The translations under genes and the position numbers were made by a program. This document shows, piece after piece, positions 22,495 through 34,591 of a stretch of DNA of 64,000 bases. The first letter of the stretch is position 1; every line of letters starts with the position of its first letter. The DNA is from Ulota crispa (Eukaryota > Streptophyta > Bryopsida > Orthotrichales > Orthotrichaceae), in the NCBI GenBank assembly GCA_963920765.1, contig OY987250.1:7564001-7628000 (forward strand), read 5' to 3'. Below the pieces are notes generated by a model. That model was not told the origin of the DNA, searched no databases, and was given only the letters and a program-made list of their open reading frames with translations.

Positions 22495-25490
22495 TCAGAT
22501 ATCCCCTTGCCGGCCAACCTTAACGACAGTTCTCCATGATTCAATGGCATCCTTATAAGAAAAACTATCAAGGCTGTAATATTTTTGGCCATACATACGG
22601 ACAACAAGAGGGAGATGCTTGCCCAATCGATTGCGGTGACAAGATTTTAGGAACTTGAGGGTTGAGAAGCACCTCTTGTCCTCAACCAAGCCCAACACTA
22701 AGCAACAACCTATTTTAGCAATCCTAAAGTACTCTAAAATGAGTTTATAAACATGCCGGGATTGCGATAGCTTTCGCCAGAGCTTTATCACGGGGTTGAC
22801 ATTGAATGGGGGTCCTAAAGCTTCTTCCCAATTGACTTTCATGGTCATCTTGAACAACCCTTGTTGGATGTCCAAATTTGGTGAAGACAACATTTTTGGC
22901 GCAGTGAAAGGCGTCTCTCCTTCCAAACTTGCATCAACGGCAGCATTGTGAGCATAAAAGCTTTTGAGAACCGCCAAATGTCCGGCAAAGCTCTCCTTAG
23001 CCCCATCTTCTCTCCAATATTGGGAATAGATGATGCCAAAGGCATCAAGTAACTCTTGCTAGAGAAACCTCCTGTCAAATTTGTCATAGAGGTTTTGGGC
23101 ATGTCTGCATATAAAAACCATAAATGAGGACAATACAAGAACATTCAAAGGCTGAAACGGCAAGATGGAAAAGCAAATACGGCTAGACAAACCCTTATAA
23201 AAGACGGATTGAACCCACCTTAAAGGCCAACAAAGTAATCAGCCACTACATAAAATAACAACCAGCATGTCACCTGCAAACAGCAAGTAAAAACAACACA
23301 TCAGAATCCAATACCAAACAAAGCAACTCATCTGTAGCAATAATAGACTAAACCTAACACATGAAAAATCCGTAATGACACCAAACAACACATTAGCAAA
23401 CAAAACTAAACTAAAGAGCATAAAGAGTCTAAACAAATAACATTGGAGGTGCTTACCAAACCCTCGCCCAAGCCAACGACGCAACTGATAAGCTGTTTAC
23501 ATTGACTCCGCAAGGACTAAGCAACCTTAGTCCTAATAATGAAACAGCACTGAAATTCCCAAAAATAAATCATGAATTGACTTGCATATGCACAACCAAG
23601 TGTTGTTATAACAAAATACAATTCCAACTATTAAATAACATCAACAAGTGAACTAAAATGAACAAGAGAAAAAAAAAACAGAATTTACAAAGTTTGAAGC
23701 ACCAGAACTCAACAAGGACCAAACTATCCAAACAACCGTGAGTGCAAAGTAAAGATCAAACCTGAGAACTGCAGCTTAATACTTTCTTGAACTTTTTTGT
23801 ACTCCACCTCTGTGACAAACATGTGGCTGCCAGTCTGCTTGTCATGGCAGCGTGCAAAGGCACTTGTGAACTCAAACTTAAAAAACAAATGCAAGACTCC
23901 ACTTTGTCCCGGCATTTCTTTCCATTCCAGCGGAATGTCTGCACTCTCCACATTCACCAGAGCATTGTAGAAATTGAACTCTGTGCTATTGAAAGCGGTG
24001 GATGTGTCTACAAACAGTCTTAGTAGTTCGTGCTGGCAAAGCTTAACAACTGCCAAGAAATTGCATATGAACACATCACGTGCTTGAGGTAGCTTAATCA
24101 AGCAGTGCATAGTGTTCAACAACGGTAAAAAACATAATAAGGAAAGAAGAACCTCCATATCAAAGAGAAGGTCAAAATTATCTGCTGAATCAGCAACAGC
24201 CTTCTACCCTGGCAGAGGGGTCATGTCAATGCCCATCTTCATGAATAAGGTGGTGTATTCCAAAAGGATCCTTTGCGCAGGGCTCCTCATCAATATCCAC
24301 CTTATCTCCACATTTCTGAGCATCTTGTTCCCTTTAGTTTCCATGAGATCAGCTAACTTTTGCAACTCAAAGTGACGTTTGTTGCTGCGGCAAAAATTTG
24401 CATACACTGACTGAAATAGCCCCTCCAGCCAAGAAACTAGTAGATACTTCAAGATTATCTCCACTACAAGGTTGACCTTGTGTGAAGCGCAGCTTGCACC
24501 AATCAAGAAGGGAGCCCACTTCTGCTTGATTTGCGTTGTCACTCCTCTTTTTGGCCCTTGGAAGGTGCTGACACCATCAGCGCCAAAGCACACAACCTTC
24601 CTGGCAATGTCCTCCCTGGTTAGGCCTCCCTCTTCCAACAAAGAACTCATAATAACGTTAGTGAGATGGTCTGCTATACCACTCTCAGTAACACATGACA
24701 AGTGTAGTAGATGTGGAAACCGTTCCCATGAATCCATCACATACACATGGACTCCAATCCAGCATGTGTTATCTACTGCAGTTATTTCATTAATACTTAT
24801 CAAAATGACCTTAGCAAACTGGACTAGAAACTTCAGGGCACACAAAATGAAAGAATGGATGTGCTCGCTCATCTCCTAGCTTGTGGTCTCAGACTAGTGC
24901 TTGTGAGGCAGGTTTTTGACCTTCAAATGCCTCAGCAAGTGCTGTTGACGCTCATACTCACACATGGGACGACCATGTGACAAAATTTGAAATAAAGATG
25001 CAAATTGTACTCCCTTTCTCTTCTGCTTGCCCTCCAAATTGGCAACAAGTTGATCTTCTATAGTACCGGGTTGCTTCCCCGCTGCCTAGATCTTGCACAA
25101 CTTCAAGTGCTTATAGTCACTGTGAACATAGGCGTCACCCTTCTTCAAATCAGGTAGTGGCACATCATCTTCATGGCACACCTTCTTACCTTCATGTTTG
25201 TCCAAATTATCAGCTTTTGGCATAATGATTTTCTTTTGGCCTGTTATAGCCGTGTAGTTCTTGCAGATTACACCAATGATCTCTCCGACAGAGTCAAACT
25301 CCCCGTCCGCCCATAGGAACTTACAGGCCCACACCTCCCTCCACCTCCGTGTCACAATGCTGGTGGAGATCTTCTGCTGCTTCCTCAAAGGAGCTGAATC
25401 GACTTGCTGCTTTCCATTCAGAGGCGCCTGGCAATTGATCTTTGATATCTTGGCTGCACTACTGTTGGGCTCCGGCAACCTCACGCTCAC
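22495..25490 (-). pseudogene. Decayed hAT-superfamily transposase gene
   Basis: A minus-strand reading frame can be followed in three parts. An N-terminal part (25490-24876) includes the BED-like region WREVWACKFLWADGEFD. The catalytic-type core (24875-23724) has VYVMDSWERFPHLLHLS, VVCFGADGVSTFQGPKRG and GASCASHKVNLVVE, the Asp- and CASH-containing blocks seen in hAT/ZNF862-like transposases. A C-terminal part after a probable intron (about 23105-22495) has CLVLGLVEDKRCFSTLKFLK, matching the hAT dimerisation region. The frame is interrupted at 25086-25088, 24876-24878, 24204-24206 and about 23059-23061, every time by TAG. The C-terminal stop is TGA. Terminal inverted repeats were not identified, so element borders are unknown. 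It cannot encode an intact transposase as read here. Confidence 0.8.
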
Positions 25491-25499
25491 TTCTGACGG

Positions 25500-27955
25500 T
25501 GGTCGCTCTCAATCTGTACATTTAGGAGGCATATCAAAGAGGCAGGTCTCTGAAACATGGGTGACATCAGGACTCAACGACAAGTACTTCTCCAACTTGT
25601 TGGAGTTCTAGCTCAACCCAAACAAAGAGTGAACTTGAAAGTTTGCTGGCAACTTCAACGGAAGAGCCATACTAACCCGCAGTCCCACACCTGCACCCCT
25701 TCACAAGAAATAACCCCAGCAGTACCAAATGGTTTCACAACACACAAACCTCCACTGCAAAGAAGAATCCAAGAAAGACAAGAACAACGCAATATGGACA
25801 AAACCCTAAACCCTCCAACATAGAAAATTGAAATGCAGAATTCAAATCGCTCAACCAGCAGTCTAGCACTTCGGCGGAACCTCTTCTTTTAGCAACCACA
25901 TGAGACCAAAGACACCGTCACACCGCAACTCCAATAGCAATGCATGGGGATGCTTTGTCCACAGCAATCGCAAGAATATTACAAAGCAAACAACGATGGA
26001 TGCTAGGAAACGTAGAGTTTTGGAATCTAGGTCGGATGGCAAATCCCTCTTCAAACGGGGACATTTAAGCATACTTAAGTGATGGAGTCACGGAACTAGG
26101 CAAAGCCTAAGATCGAAGGTTCAAACCCCAATTTTTCAGATTCACTCCCAAATGCCATTTCCAAGGAGCAATGATTGCTAGGAATTTAGAACCTCCCAAA
26201 TCCCAATATTCAATGCACCACACAAATGGCGCGTTGGGAAATTACAAGAGCTCTAGCCTCCATGGTGACACTCTTCCCATCCACTCCCGCATGGCCAGTT
26301 GGCCAGAAGTCTACAACTCCTCAGAAAATTTGAATTGCAAATCCCCCTCTAAAGCCAAATATTCAATTCCAAACGTGCATATGTCCCTAGGGCCTAAACC
26401 CTCAGCCCCTTGCAGATCACTAGATCAGTAGATCCACATTTCCACACTTCTAGAGCAAGCTGCAAAGCCACGGAGGCCTCTAAAGCCACCTACCAGCCTC
26501 GTAGTTACTTCAGGCATTACTAACTCAAATTTGCACTGCAGAATGCAGATTGCACAAGAAACGGCAATGCGCGGCTGCGCGCCTACGCGCAGTGGGGAAA
26601 TGAACTCCTTAGCGTGTGGAGAAAGCAAATTGCAAGCGCCAACATTTGCAACACGCAGCCAACAAGTTCAATGCAGTGAATGCACTGCGCAATTGCGCAT
26701 TGTGCGCAACGTCCAGAATTCTAGAATTAAGACTTGCAGACTTGCAGATTTGCAGTCTGCAGGGCGCTCAAAGCTGTCAAAGCTAGAGGAGGAAGCGGCT
26801 TTGCAAAGGTGAAGTTGGTAAATTGAAGCAACACCCTAAATTCCCCAAGGCCTGAACCCTAGGCCCTTATACAAATTAGGTGGCTACTTACCCCTGTGCC
26901 ACGTAGGGTTCTTATGGCTAATTGGACGACCAAGACGTGGCAGCTACTACTAGACAGCAACGGTCATGATCGAAGGAGGGCGACATTTTAAAACTAAAAT
27001 TAGGGGATGGACGCAATAGAGAGAGCAAGGAGATAAACGCTTTTGCAATTCGCAAATCCTAAGGTACATATTCTGGCTAGAAATCGTATTTTTGTACTGA
27101 TTTTTTGTATGTACGTTTAGCATATAGGTTTATTTTGTAGAAACTTGGCGATTTTTAGCCTGTTTTAAGATTGCTGCTGGGGACTAGGAACTGCGTTCTC
27201 TAAACTAGCTAAATTTAGTAAGATTGCTAACAAATAATTCTCATAGCTAAAAAAATGTAAGCTTTCCAATATTGTATTTGAAAATTTTAGATTTTTAGCA
27301 ATGTGTTCACTTGTGCTAAAAGTGAAAATCATATTTGGGATCACTATTGGGGAGTGCACGTTTTTCTGCTTTCAGCCCTGTTTGCTTCCATTGCCCAAGG
27401 GCCCTTCTCCCCCAACAGTGCACCAGCCTTCATAAACTGCACGTGCAATACCTAGATGGTTTTGATGTGCTAAGGTTAAAGTAAAAATACCATAAACAGT
27501 TACTGCCTGATAATGGCAAAGTAGAGTGTTCTTAAACCAACAAGAGCTGACTTCGAAAGAGATTTCAGAAAGATGCTCTTTCCTCGCATTTGATTGGTTC
27601 AAATTTATTTTGGAACAAGATTCTAGAGATAGCCGTTTAAAGTGCACCTATAAAACCAGAATCTGTCCAAACCCTAAATCCACATTTATATTGCATAAAA
27701 TATTCATTTTTGAGTTTTTTTTTTTTTTTACCCTTCTTTATCCTTGTTTCTCCATAGATTGAGCTTAACTTCTCAAGAAATTCCCCATATCTTCAAGCTA
27801 AAGTGCCTTATCTTAACCGTTTATGGTATTTCTACCTTGGATGGCATGTCGTTATGAATGGAGCATGTAAGGGTTGAAACTGAATTTTTTGGTAGGTGAA
27901 ACTTCTTGAAATATTTTTTACTAAAGTTTGTTCAAAAGACAAGAGGAATTGGCGT
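25500..27955. other. Non-coding flank of the hAT pseudogene
   Basis: No conserved gene found. A region at 26565-26710 is unusually rich in GCGC and TGCGCAA words (short palindromes). A TTGCAGACTTGCAGATTTGC-type short repeat lies near 26735-26760. The stretch 26820-27350 shows no coding signal. Confidence 0.4.
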
Positions 27956-28640
27956 TTAACCCCTAAATGCCTAATCAACTGTTTTTTGGTCGATGTCCTT
28001 TTTTGCAAACTGCCCAAAATATTAAAAATTATTTATTGAAAAAATTAAAAATATTCTCAAATAGGAAAGTAGTTCTCCTTTCCAACCCAATTTGAATCAT
28101 ATCAATCCAAGTTAACTCTATCTAGGAGAATTTTTCAAAAACAAACACTTCAATATTTGCTAGTGTTGCAAAATTTACTATTTTGGGAAACTAATTATGT
28201 TCTCTCCTTCAAAAATATTGCATTTTTGAACTTTCAAATAAAATGTCTATTTTTAACCAATCATACCAAATTTTGAACTCTATTAATAAAATTTGTAATT
28301 TTGGTGAATATTAGTAAAAGGTAAATGCTTCTAAATTCATAAATAAGAGTACATTTTTTTTTTGAATATTTGACCATATGGATAATTGCTAAACATCATG
28401 ATTCTTATTTTCTCTTTTGAAACAAACCTCATTGAAGTTTCAAGAGCATTTTTTTGAACACATTTATGTTTTGCCCTTACCCCCTTGGGCGTTTAGGGGT
28501 TAACTCAAGTTGTTTCATTTTTTTGGAACTTTGTGGAATTAGTTATGAAATTTGGAAGTGGAAAGGTCATAGGGCTCTAAAATGGAGCACCTCCTCACTG
28601 TACATTGCATGTACAATAGCCTCTAGAAACTCTTGCAACC
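27835..28640. mobile_element. AGGTA-family MITE interrupted by a TTAA element
   Basis: Sequence left (about 27845-27955) and right (28504-28610) of the TTAA element matches the MITE at 53431-53761. Shared words include GGGTTGAAACTG, GGTGAAAC, AAGTTGTTTCAT, CTTTGTGGA and CATAGGGCTCTAAAAT. The outer termini are decayed. Confidence 0.7.
27956..28503. mobile_element. TTAA-flanked piggyBac-like element (548 bp) with a related empty site
   Basis: The left end is TTAACCCCTAAATGCC and the right end GGGCGTTTAGGGGTTAA. It is inserted in an AGGTA-family MITE. Uninterrupted relatives read GACATCTAACCCAAGTTG (reverse complement of about 17050) at the corresponding point. Here the flanks read GGCGTTTAA and TTAACTCAAGTTG. 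Thus one TTAA has been duplicated around the insertion. Confidence 0.85.
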
Positions 28641-31600
28641 CCTTTATGAAGCCTTGCAATTTTTTTTCTTATTCCCATTGTAAATGTGATTCTATCAAAA
28701 CTATCCTATCAAATGTATTGTTTTATAGAATTGTCACCAACATATGAAATTTCAATGTCTAAAAATAAAAACTCTGTTTTTGGTGAATTATTTTAATTTA
28801 TTTTCTTGGCTTCACATAAAAATTAATTGAAAAATATATGTGATGATATTTAAACATTTGATTGCACAAATACATAGGAAATGTCATTGTTCACATCTTT
28901 TGTATTACAAAGATGCGCACTATGTAGGTAGAAATTTCCTCTATGTGGCTATAAAGCCTATAATGTGTTTTCCAATTTTCTTTCATAAAATTTAAGGCTA
29001 AAAAAGTTGAACTGATCTTATAATAGGCTTCTACATTACAGTAGCTTTGTTAGCTAAAAAGTGTGAGATAAAGGAGGTGTTGGTTTACATGTTAATACAG
29101 CACTTCATCTATTACTAAAACTAACTTGTATTTGAGAACAAATTAAACCAATAAGATATTCTTTCACAAAGATTAATATGTGCGTTTTTCTTAAGTTTTA
29201 ATAGCAAATGCATCATTTGTAGTTCAAAGCTTGATGTTGAAAGTCATTTCTTTCAAACTTTATCTATCCATCATTAGTTCACACTTAATTTTAGAGAACA
29301 CATGTTTTATTAGGTTGGTAAAATTAGACTTGTAAGAATTTCTTTCCCCAAACTAATTGATAAACACAAAAATGTATTCATAATTTATGTATAAAAATTT
29401 GCTTACAAAATAAATAAGCTAAGATAAATACAAAAAACCCCACTTTGATAGGTGCTTCTTGCACAATGGTGGCTATATTGCTAATTCATTTGAATTTAAA
29501 AGTATGAGATTAACAAAAATACAAGTGAAAACTCACACCACATTACATATTGCTCAAATAGTAACTTGAACTTATTTCATTTAAAATCTTCTACTTTATC
29601 ATGTAATACAATATAATAATTTGAATTAAGGTTTTACATATTATTTATTTATGATATTTTAATTTCATTTATAATTCTTTAAAATGTTATAAGTTTTAAT
29701 TGATTTTGATCATTATTAAAAACAATATAATGCAAAAAAAAATATGTAAAGAGAAAATTTATATATTTGTATGAATAATATTATCAATATTATTGATTAA
29801 ACTATTTTAAACTTTTAAATTCAGCTAATATTTTACAATGCCAATAGTGTAAATATGCATGTTAAATTGCTAGTAGAGTTCTTGAATTTGGATTTTACTT
29901 TTAATTAAAAAATAACGATTAGTAAAAGCACAGATGAGATTGCACATCACATTACTTGATGTTGGGAAAATAACTTGTTTTAATTTTATTTGAATTGTAT
30001 TTCATTATGCAGTATAGTATAAAGATAAGAAGTTAAGTTTACACTTTATGTTAATAGATAAATAAATGATTACTTAAAATGTCATTGTTTTTATTTTTGT
30101 TTTTAATGAATACAAATTTCATTTTTTTTTGCATTTTGGCAATGAAATGAAAAGCAGCTTCTAGTAAACCTCTTAAACAAGAGCGCTTCATTGATCCATC
30201 TCTTCCAATACATTTTGATCTCTTCCTAGGCTTTTAGTAATCCAATCGGTATCATACAAGAAAATAGAAACTCAACTAATTAGTGCAGTGAAACCCATTT
30301 CTCATTAGAGCCGAGTATTCATGCATGATCTGGCTTATACATACAATCAAAGTTCCTCGGTAAAAGAAACCTTCTGAAAACTATCATCTTATGCAAAAAA
30401 ATTTCTAATGGACAAGGAGGAGTTTGAGACAAAACTTTGCAAACCTTCAAAGTAGTTATACGAGGACAAGGGCCTCACCTGCACCCATGCACAAAAACAG
30501 ACAATTAGTTTGTTTTTGTACGTATGCGAGGTGTCTTCAGCCCTGCTATCACTTGTTAATGTTTTCACATAAAAAATTTCAAGAATAAACAACCTGTCCC
30601 TCTCTTTCTCAAGTCTAGAAAACGTGCAACAGTACAAGCAAGAATCTGAACCTAAAAATTGGCAGAAGAGGAAGCTATTTCGCAGCACATCACAACAAGT
30701 TACACGCCTAGCGTCAGTATGCTCTGCATACAGTAGAGAGACTGCAGTGGTAGCCAAGCTTCTCACAATTTGTATCTTGAAAGAGACCAGAGAATACAAA
30801 GTAGGAGGGTTTAGCGTAAGATTTAGGTCGTACCATACCCTAATTATGTGGTGATTACACTTGACATGCTATATCTTGTAACCAAGTACATGGCCAACCT
30901 TTGTAATGGCATTGGCCTCACAGCTATAATGCTAGTAGTTAGGATCTGGCCACTTTTATAAAAGATACATATATCTTATTGGCATTTGATCCGTATAATA
31001 CAACTATTAGTAGGGTATATAGTATATTTGTAATATACTGAAAAAACCCTACCTTAGCAAAGCTTTTGTATATTGGAATACAAGCATAGCTTATAAAGAA
31101 AGGATAGTACAACTTAATGTAGTACGTGTAACTAGTACGCATTAGTAACCCTAAAGGCATCGCCACTCATTACTATAGTATGAGCTATTGAGATCTAATA
31201 GTATACTCAAGATGAAGCTTAGTATTCCTAAAAACTCATAGTGCCCGTTCAACTCCTATGAGTTTTTCCTCAAAAGAACCCTTTTCGGTCAAGAGAATTT
31301 GTTGTCATACTAGTAAGATAGTATGTGTTGCATGTAGTAATTTCCATAATAAATCATCCATAATTCTAGAATGATTAATTTAGAAAAAGAAAAAAGAAAA
31401 AAGAAAAAAAGAAAAAAAAAAAAATTTAATTAAATATTTAAAAATTAAATTTAAAATTTAAAATCAACACTAATAAATAAATATAATGTTTTATTTAGAA
31501 GTTGTAGTATTTTTAGTCAAAATAATTAATTCTATTGATTATAGAGTGTCTAGTTTTTACATTGAAATGTGAATGTTCTTATAATATTTTAAAAACTGCA

Positions 31601-33760
31601 TAGACATTATTTATTTAATAAGTAAGCTAATAATAAAATCATTTTCATCTCTTTCTTGCATTAGCTCAACATACTTTCTAATGTTACATTCTCCATGTAC
31701 AACGTCTGATGGTACTTGGCAAAGTCTATTGGAATTTGCTGCAATGCCATAGTGGATTCAACGTCTCAACATCAATGCACATATTAACATTACAATCAAA
31801 GCAAAAAGAAGCAATAAAAGACAAAATGAGCAAAAAGAGCAAAAATATGAAATGTATTTCACTTGATTTTAATTCAAAAACTTGTGTGCTTGAAAAGTTA
31901 TGTTCATTTGTAGTTTCATATCTTTGTGAGCTTTGTTCCAAATGATAGAAAATGATAATGCAAGTGATGCAAAATGGATATGCAAATCTAGGTTTCCTTG
32001 TTATTTGAGTTTAGAAAGATGGTAGAAATCTTGCCATTTAACTTGAATATTCTTAATGAATATTCAAAGATTGCATCCCAATTTATAATTGTGTAGGTGC
32101 AATAGAAAAACACCTATCAATAGTGGTGATATTTATTTATTTATTGTTATGAACACAATGTTCTGAATCAAAACCAAAATTTAAACTTTAAGACACTTTT
32201 CAGACATACTAAAACTTATAAAAATATTATATAAAAATCAATAATAGAAATAAAAAATGATTTTGATGATTTTTTTCTAAGTACAGGTATTTTTGAACAA
32301 AAATTGTAATAATAGAAATTTAGATTCTATGAATGCAGCATTAAATTTGTAATTAATTTTACATAAACATTTATGAAGCCTTTTCATAATAAAAAGCAAA
32401 AAAAATCAGTTTTTTTAAAAGCATTTTAAAAACCAACATATTTCTTTATTTAAAATTAAATGATTAAATATTCTACTCTTATATTCAAAATTTAAAAATA
32501 CATGTACAAGAATTCAAGGTAATGTTGGATTCAAAAACTAATGCATCTAGCATATACTAGCAAAAAAATGATATTAAATGACAAATGTTGTATTTTTTTA
32601 CTTTTGAATATGTACATGTATATGTGTTTATATTTAAATAATTTTTAGTCTGCATAATCATTTTTTAAAATGTATTCAAAATATTAGTGTTTATGATTTT
32701 AATATAAATATCAATACCAAATTATTTATAAAGTTACTGCAAAGTTTGCAATATTTGTAAAAATCATTTTTAAGCTTAAATAGTATAAATCATCTTAAAG
32801 CTTAAATAGTCTAAAATTTTACAACAATAGAAGAAAATTCAATAAATTAAGAGATTTGGGATTGTGTCAATATTGATTGAAAATTTTCCATACAATGTTT
32901 TTTTGTATTCAAAAACTATAATTTTTGCCAACATATTAATAAAAATAACCATAATACAAAATGTATTATTTAAATATACCAAGACTGTCTAGTTAATTTT
33001 ATGTATTTGAAAATTCTCTTATGACTTTGCAGTGTTTTTTTTTATAAAAAGGTTCATAAAGTGAATATTTTGTAGGATTTTTATTTTTATTTTGAAACCA
33101 TTGAGTTTATAATTTGATTTATTTTGAAATAGTGTAATACATTGTGTGTTTTAGGTTCCTATAATTGATTTTTTTGCAAAAATTATTCAAAACCCAAAAT
33201 ACAATTATTTTTATAATCATATCATTTATATAGTTATACATTTTATGTTGCTATTTGTACAAATAATGTATATTTTATTTAAAAATATTTCATAATAGTA
33301 AGTTGTAAATAAACTTTATTTGTATGGAAAAAAAAATCTATGTGCCACAAGACCAAGTTTTGTAGTGTCATAAAATTTAGTAAATTTTTCATACATATAT
33401 ATTTTACAAAAGTTTGTATATTACAGCAACAAAAACATAGTGCATTTGCATTTATACTAGGAGTAGTCACGGTTCAATTTACACATTCTCAATGTTCGCA
33501 GAAAACTAACATGGCAATTAGTCCACGACTAGCGGTAGTGGTTTTCCGTGAAGATGGAGAAATTTTTTTATTGTCGCCCAGGCGTGGAGAAATGGGTTTC
33601 CCGTCAGGTTTTTGCGATAGAGCTTTCACACTGCTCCCATTGTTTTTACTCTCCTATCGCGGCTCCCGTCGTTTTAACAGCTGCCGTCACTGTTACTACT
33701 CCCATCTACTCCCATTGCTGTTGTATGTTGTTTAGGGCCTGGTTGTTGTCCTCCAAGCTC
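28641..33760. other. Long AT-rich gene desert
   Basis: About 5 kb of very AT-rich DNA. A poly-purine stretch of AGAAAAA repeats lies at 31385-31425. None of the short frames has a recognisable domain. No transposon termini were identified with confidence. Confidence 0.5.
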
Positions 33761-33998
33761 TTAACCCCTTAGCGCCTCGAGTTATTTTTGGATTTAGGAG
33801 AAAATGGGGAGTTTAATGGCCACCACAACTTAGAAAATTACATCCAGAAAAAGTGACCGTAGGATTTGAAAAATGATTATCTTCTCTACTGATGGGAATC
33901 AGCCATGACTGTTTTCACTTTAAAAATTGATAGAAAAAACAAGATAAAATTGTGGGCCCCAACGACAGGATCTTGTCGCTGAGGTGCTTAGGGGTTAA
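33761..33998. mobile_element. TTAA-flanked piggyBac-like MITE (238 bp)
   Basis: The left end is TTAACCCCTTAGCGCCTCGA and the right end GCTGAGGTGCTTAGGGGTTAA. The terminal repeats agree over about 15 bp. Its length is close to the copies at 6056 and 39584. Confidence 0.8.
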
Positions 33999-34243
33999 GG
34001 TTTAGCAAGGTTTACAGAGGTAAGATCTTGCTTGTATTCAGCAATCGTGGGCCTTTTTTGGGATTAGGGTTGCAAAGCGTTTTCAATCTTTTTGTTCAAA
34101 GCTTCACAAATCATGCTCAAGGAGAAGAACTATCTGGATAGTTGGGCTACCTTGTATGAGTTTACTTAGGATGCTTTGGGTTCAAGAGTTCTAGAAACAT
34201 CAAATTCGTTGCTGGTACTTTAAAATTGGGTTTTTGGATTATT

Positions 34244-34285
34244 GTTTAGGGTTTTAGGGTTTTAGGGTTTTAGGGTTTAGGGTTT
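34244..34285 (+). repeat. Interstitial telomere-like repeat (TTTAGGG/TTTTAGGG)
   Basis: Several tandem copies of TTTAGGG and TTTTAGGG next to the foldback MITE at 34287. The array is short and mixes the 7-bp plant type with an 8-bp variant. Confidence 0.8.
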
Positions 34286-34286
34286 C

Positions 34287-34591
34287 ATGAGTACCCTTGA
34301 AGTTTGCAATATTTTCATAGGTACCCTTGCTTTTCTAGAAATATCAGAAATACCCTTGGACCAAAAAATTTAGGCATTTGTTTTGTTATACATGTCACTT
34401 CCTTCTCCCATTGTGAGTACACTACTTTTTTCTTATGACATGCGCACAAAAGAAGAAGGAAAGTAACATGCACAACAAAAAAGAAAAACCTAAATTCTTG
34501 ATCTAAGGGTATTTGGGATTTTTTTTTTAAAGCAAAGGTAAACCTATGAAAATATTGCAAACTTCAAGGTTATGCATGAAATTTTCACTTC
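34287..34591. mobile_element. Foldback MITE, second copy of the 12769-13076 family
   Basis: The left arm contains TACCCTTGAAGTTTGCAATA and the right arm ATATTGCAAACTTCAAGG. The middle contains CATTTGTTTTGTTATACATG and a TGCGCACAAA block as in the first copy. It is more diverged between arms than the first copy. Confidence 0.8.

Noticed and set aside
26095-26135. Possible tRNA-derived SINE: GGTTCAAACCCC resembles a B box
   Set aside because: No matching A box at the right distance and no foldable tRNA body; a similar word at about 21491 shows the same lack.
33340-33772. 131-aa and 74-aa frames with MAISPRLAVVVFRED-like start
   Set aside because: No family similarity, no splice partners, and they run into a TTAA element at once.
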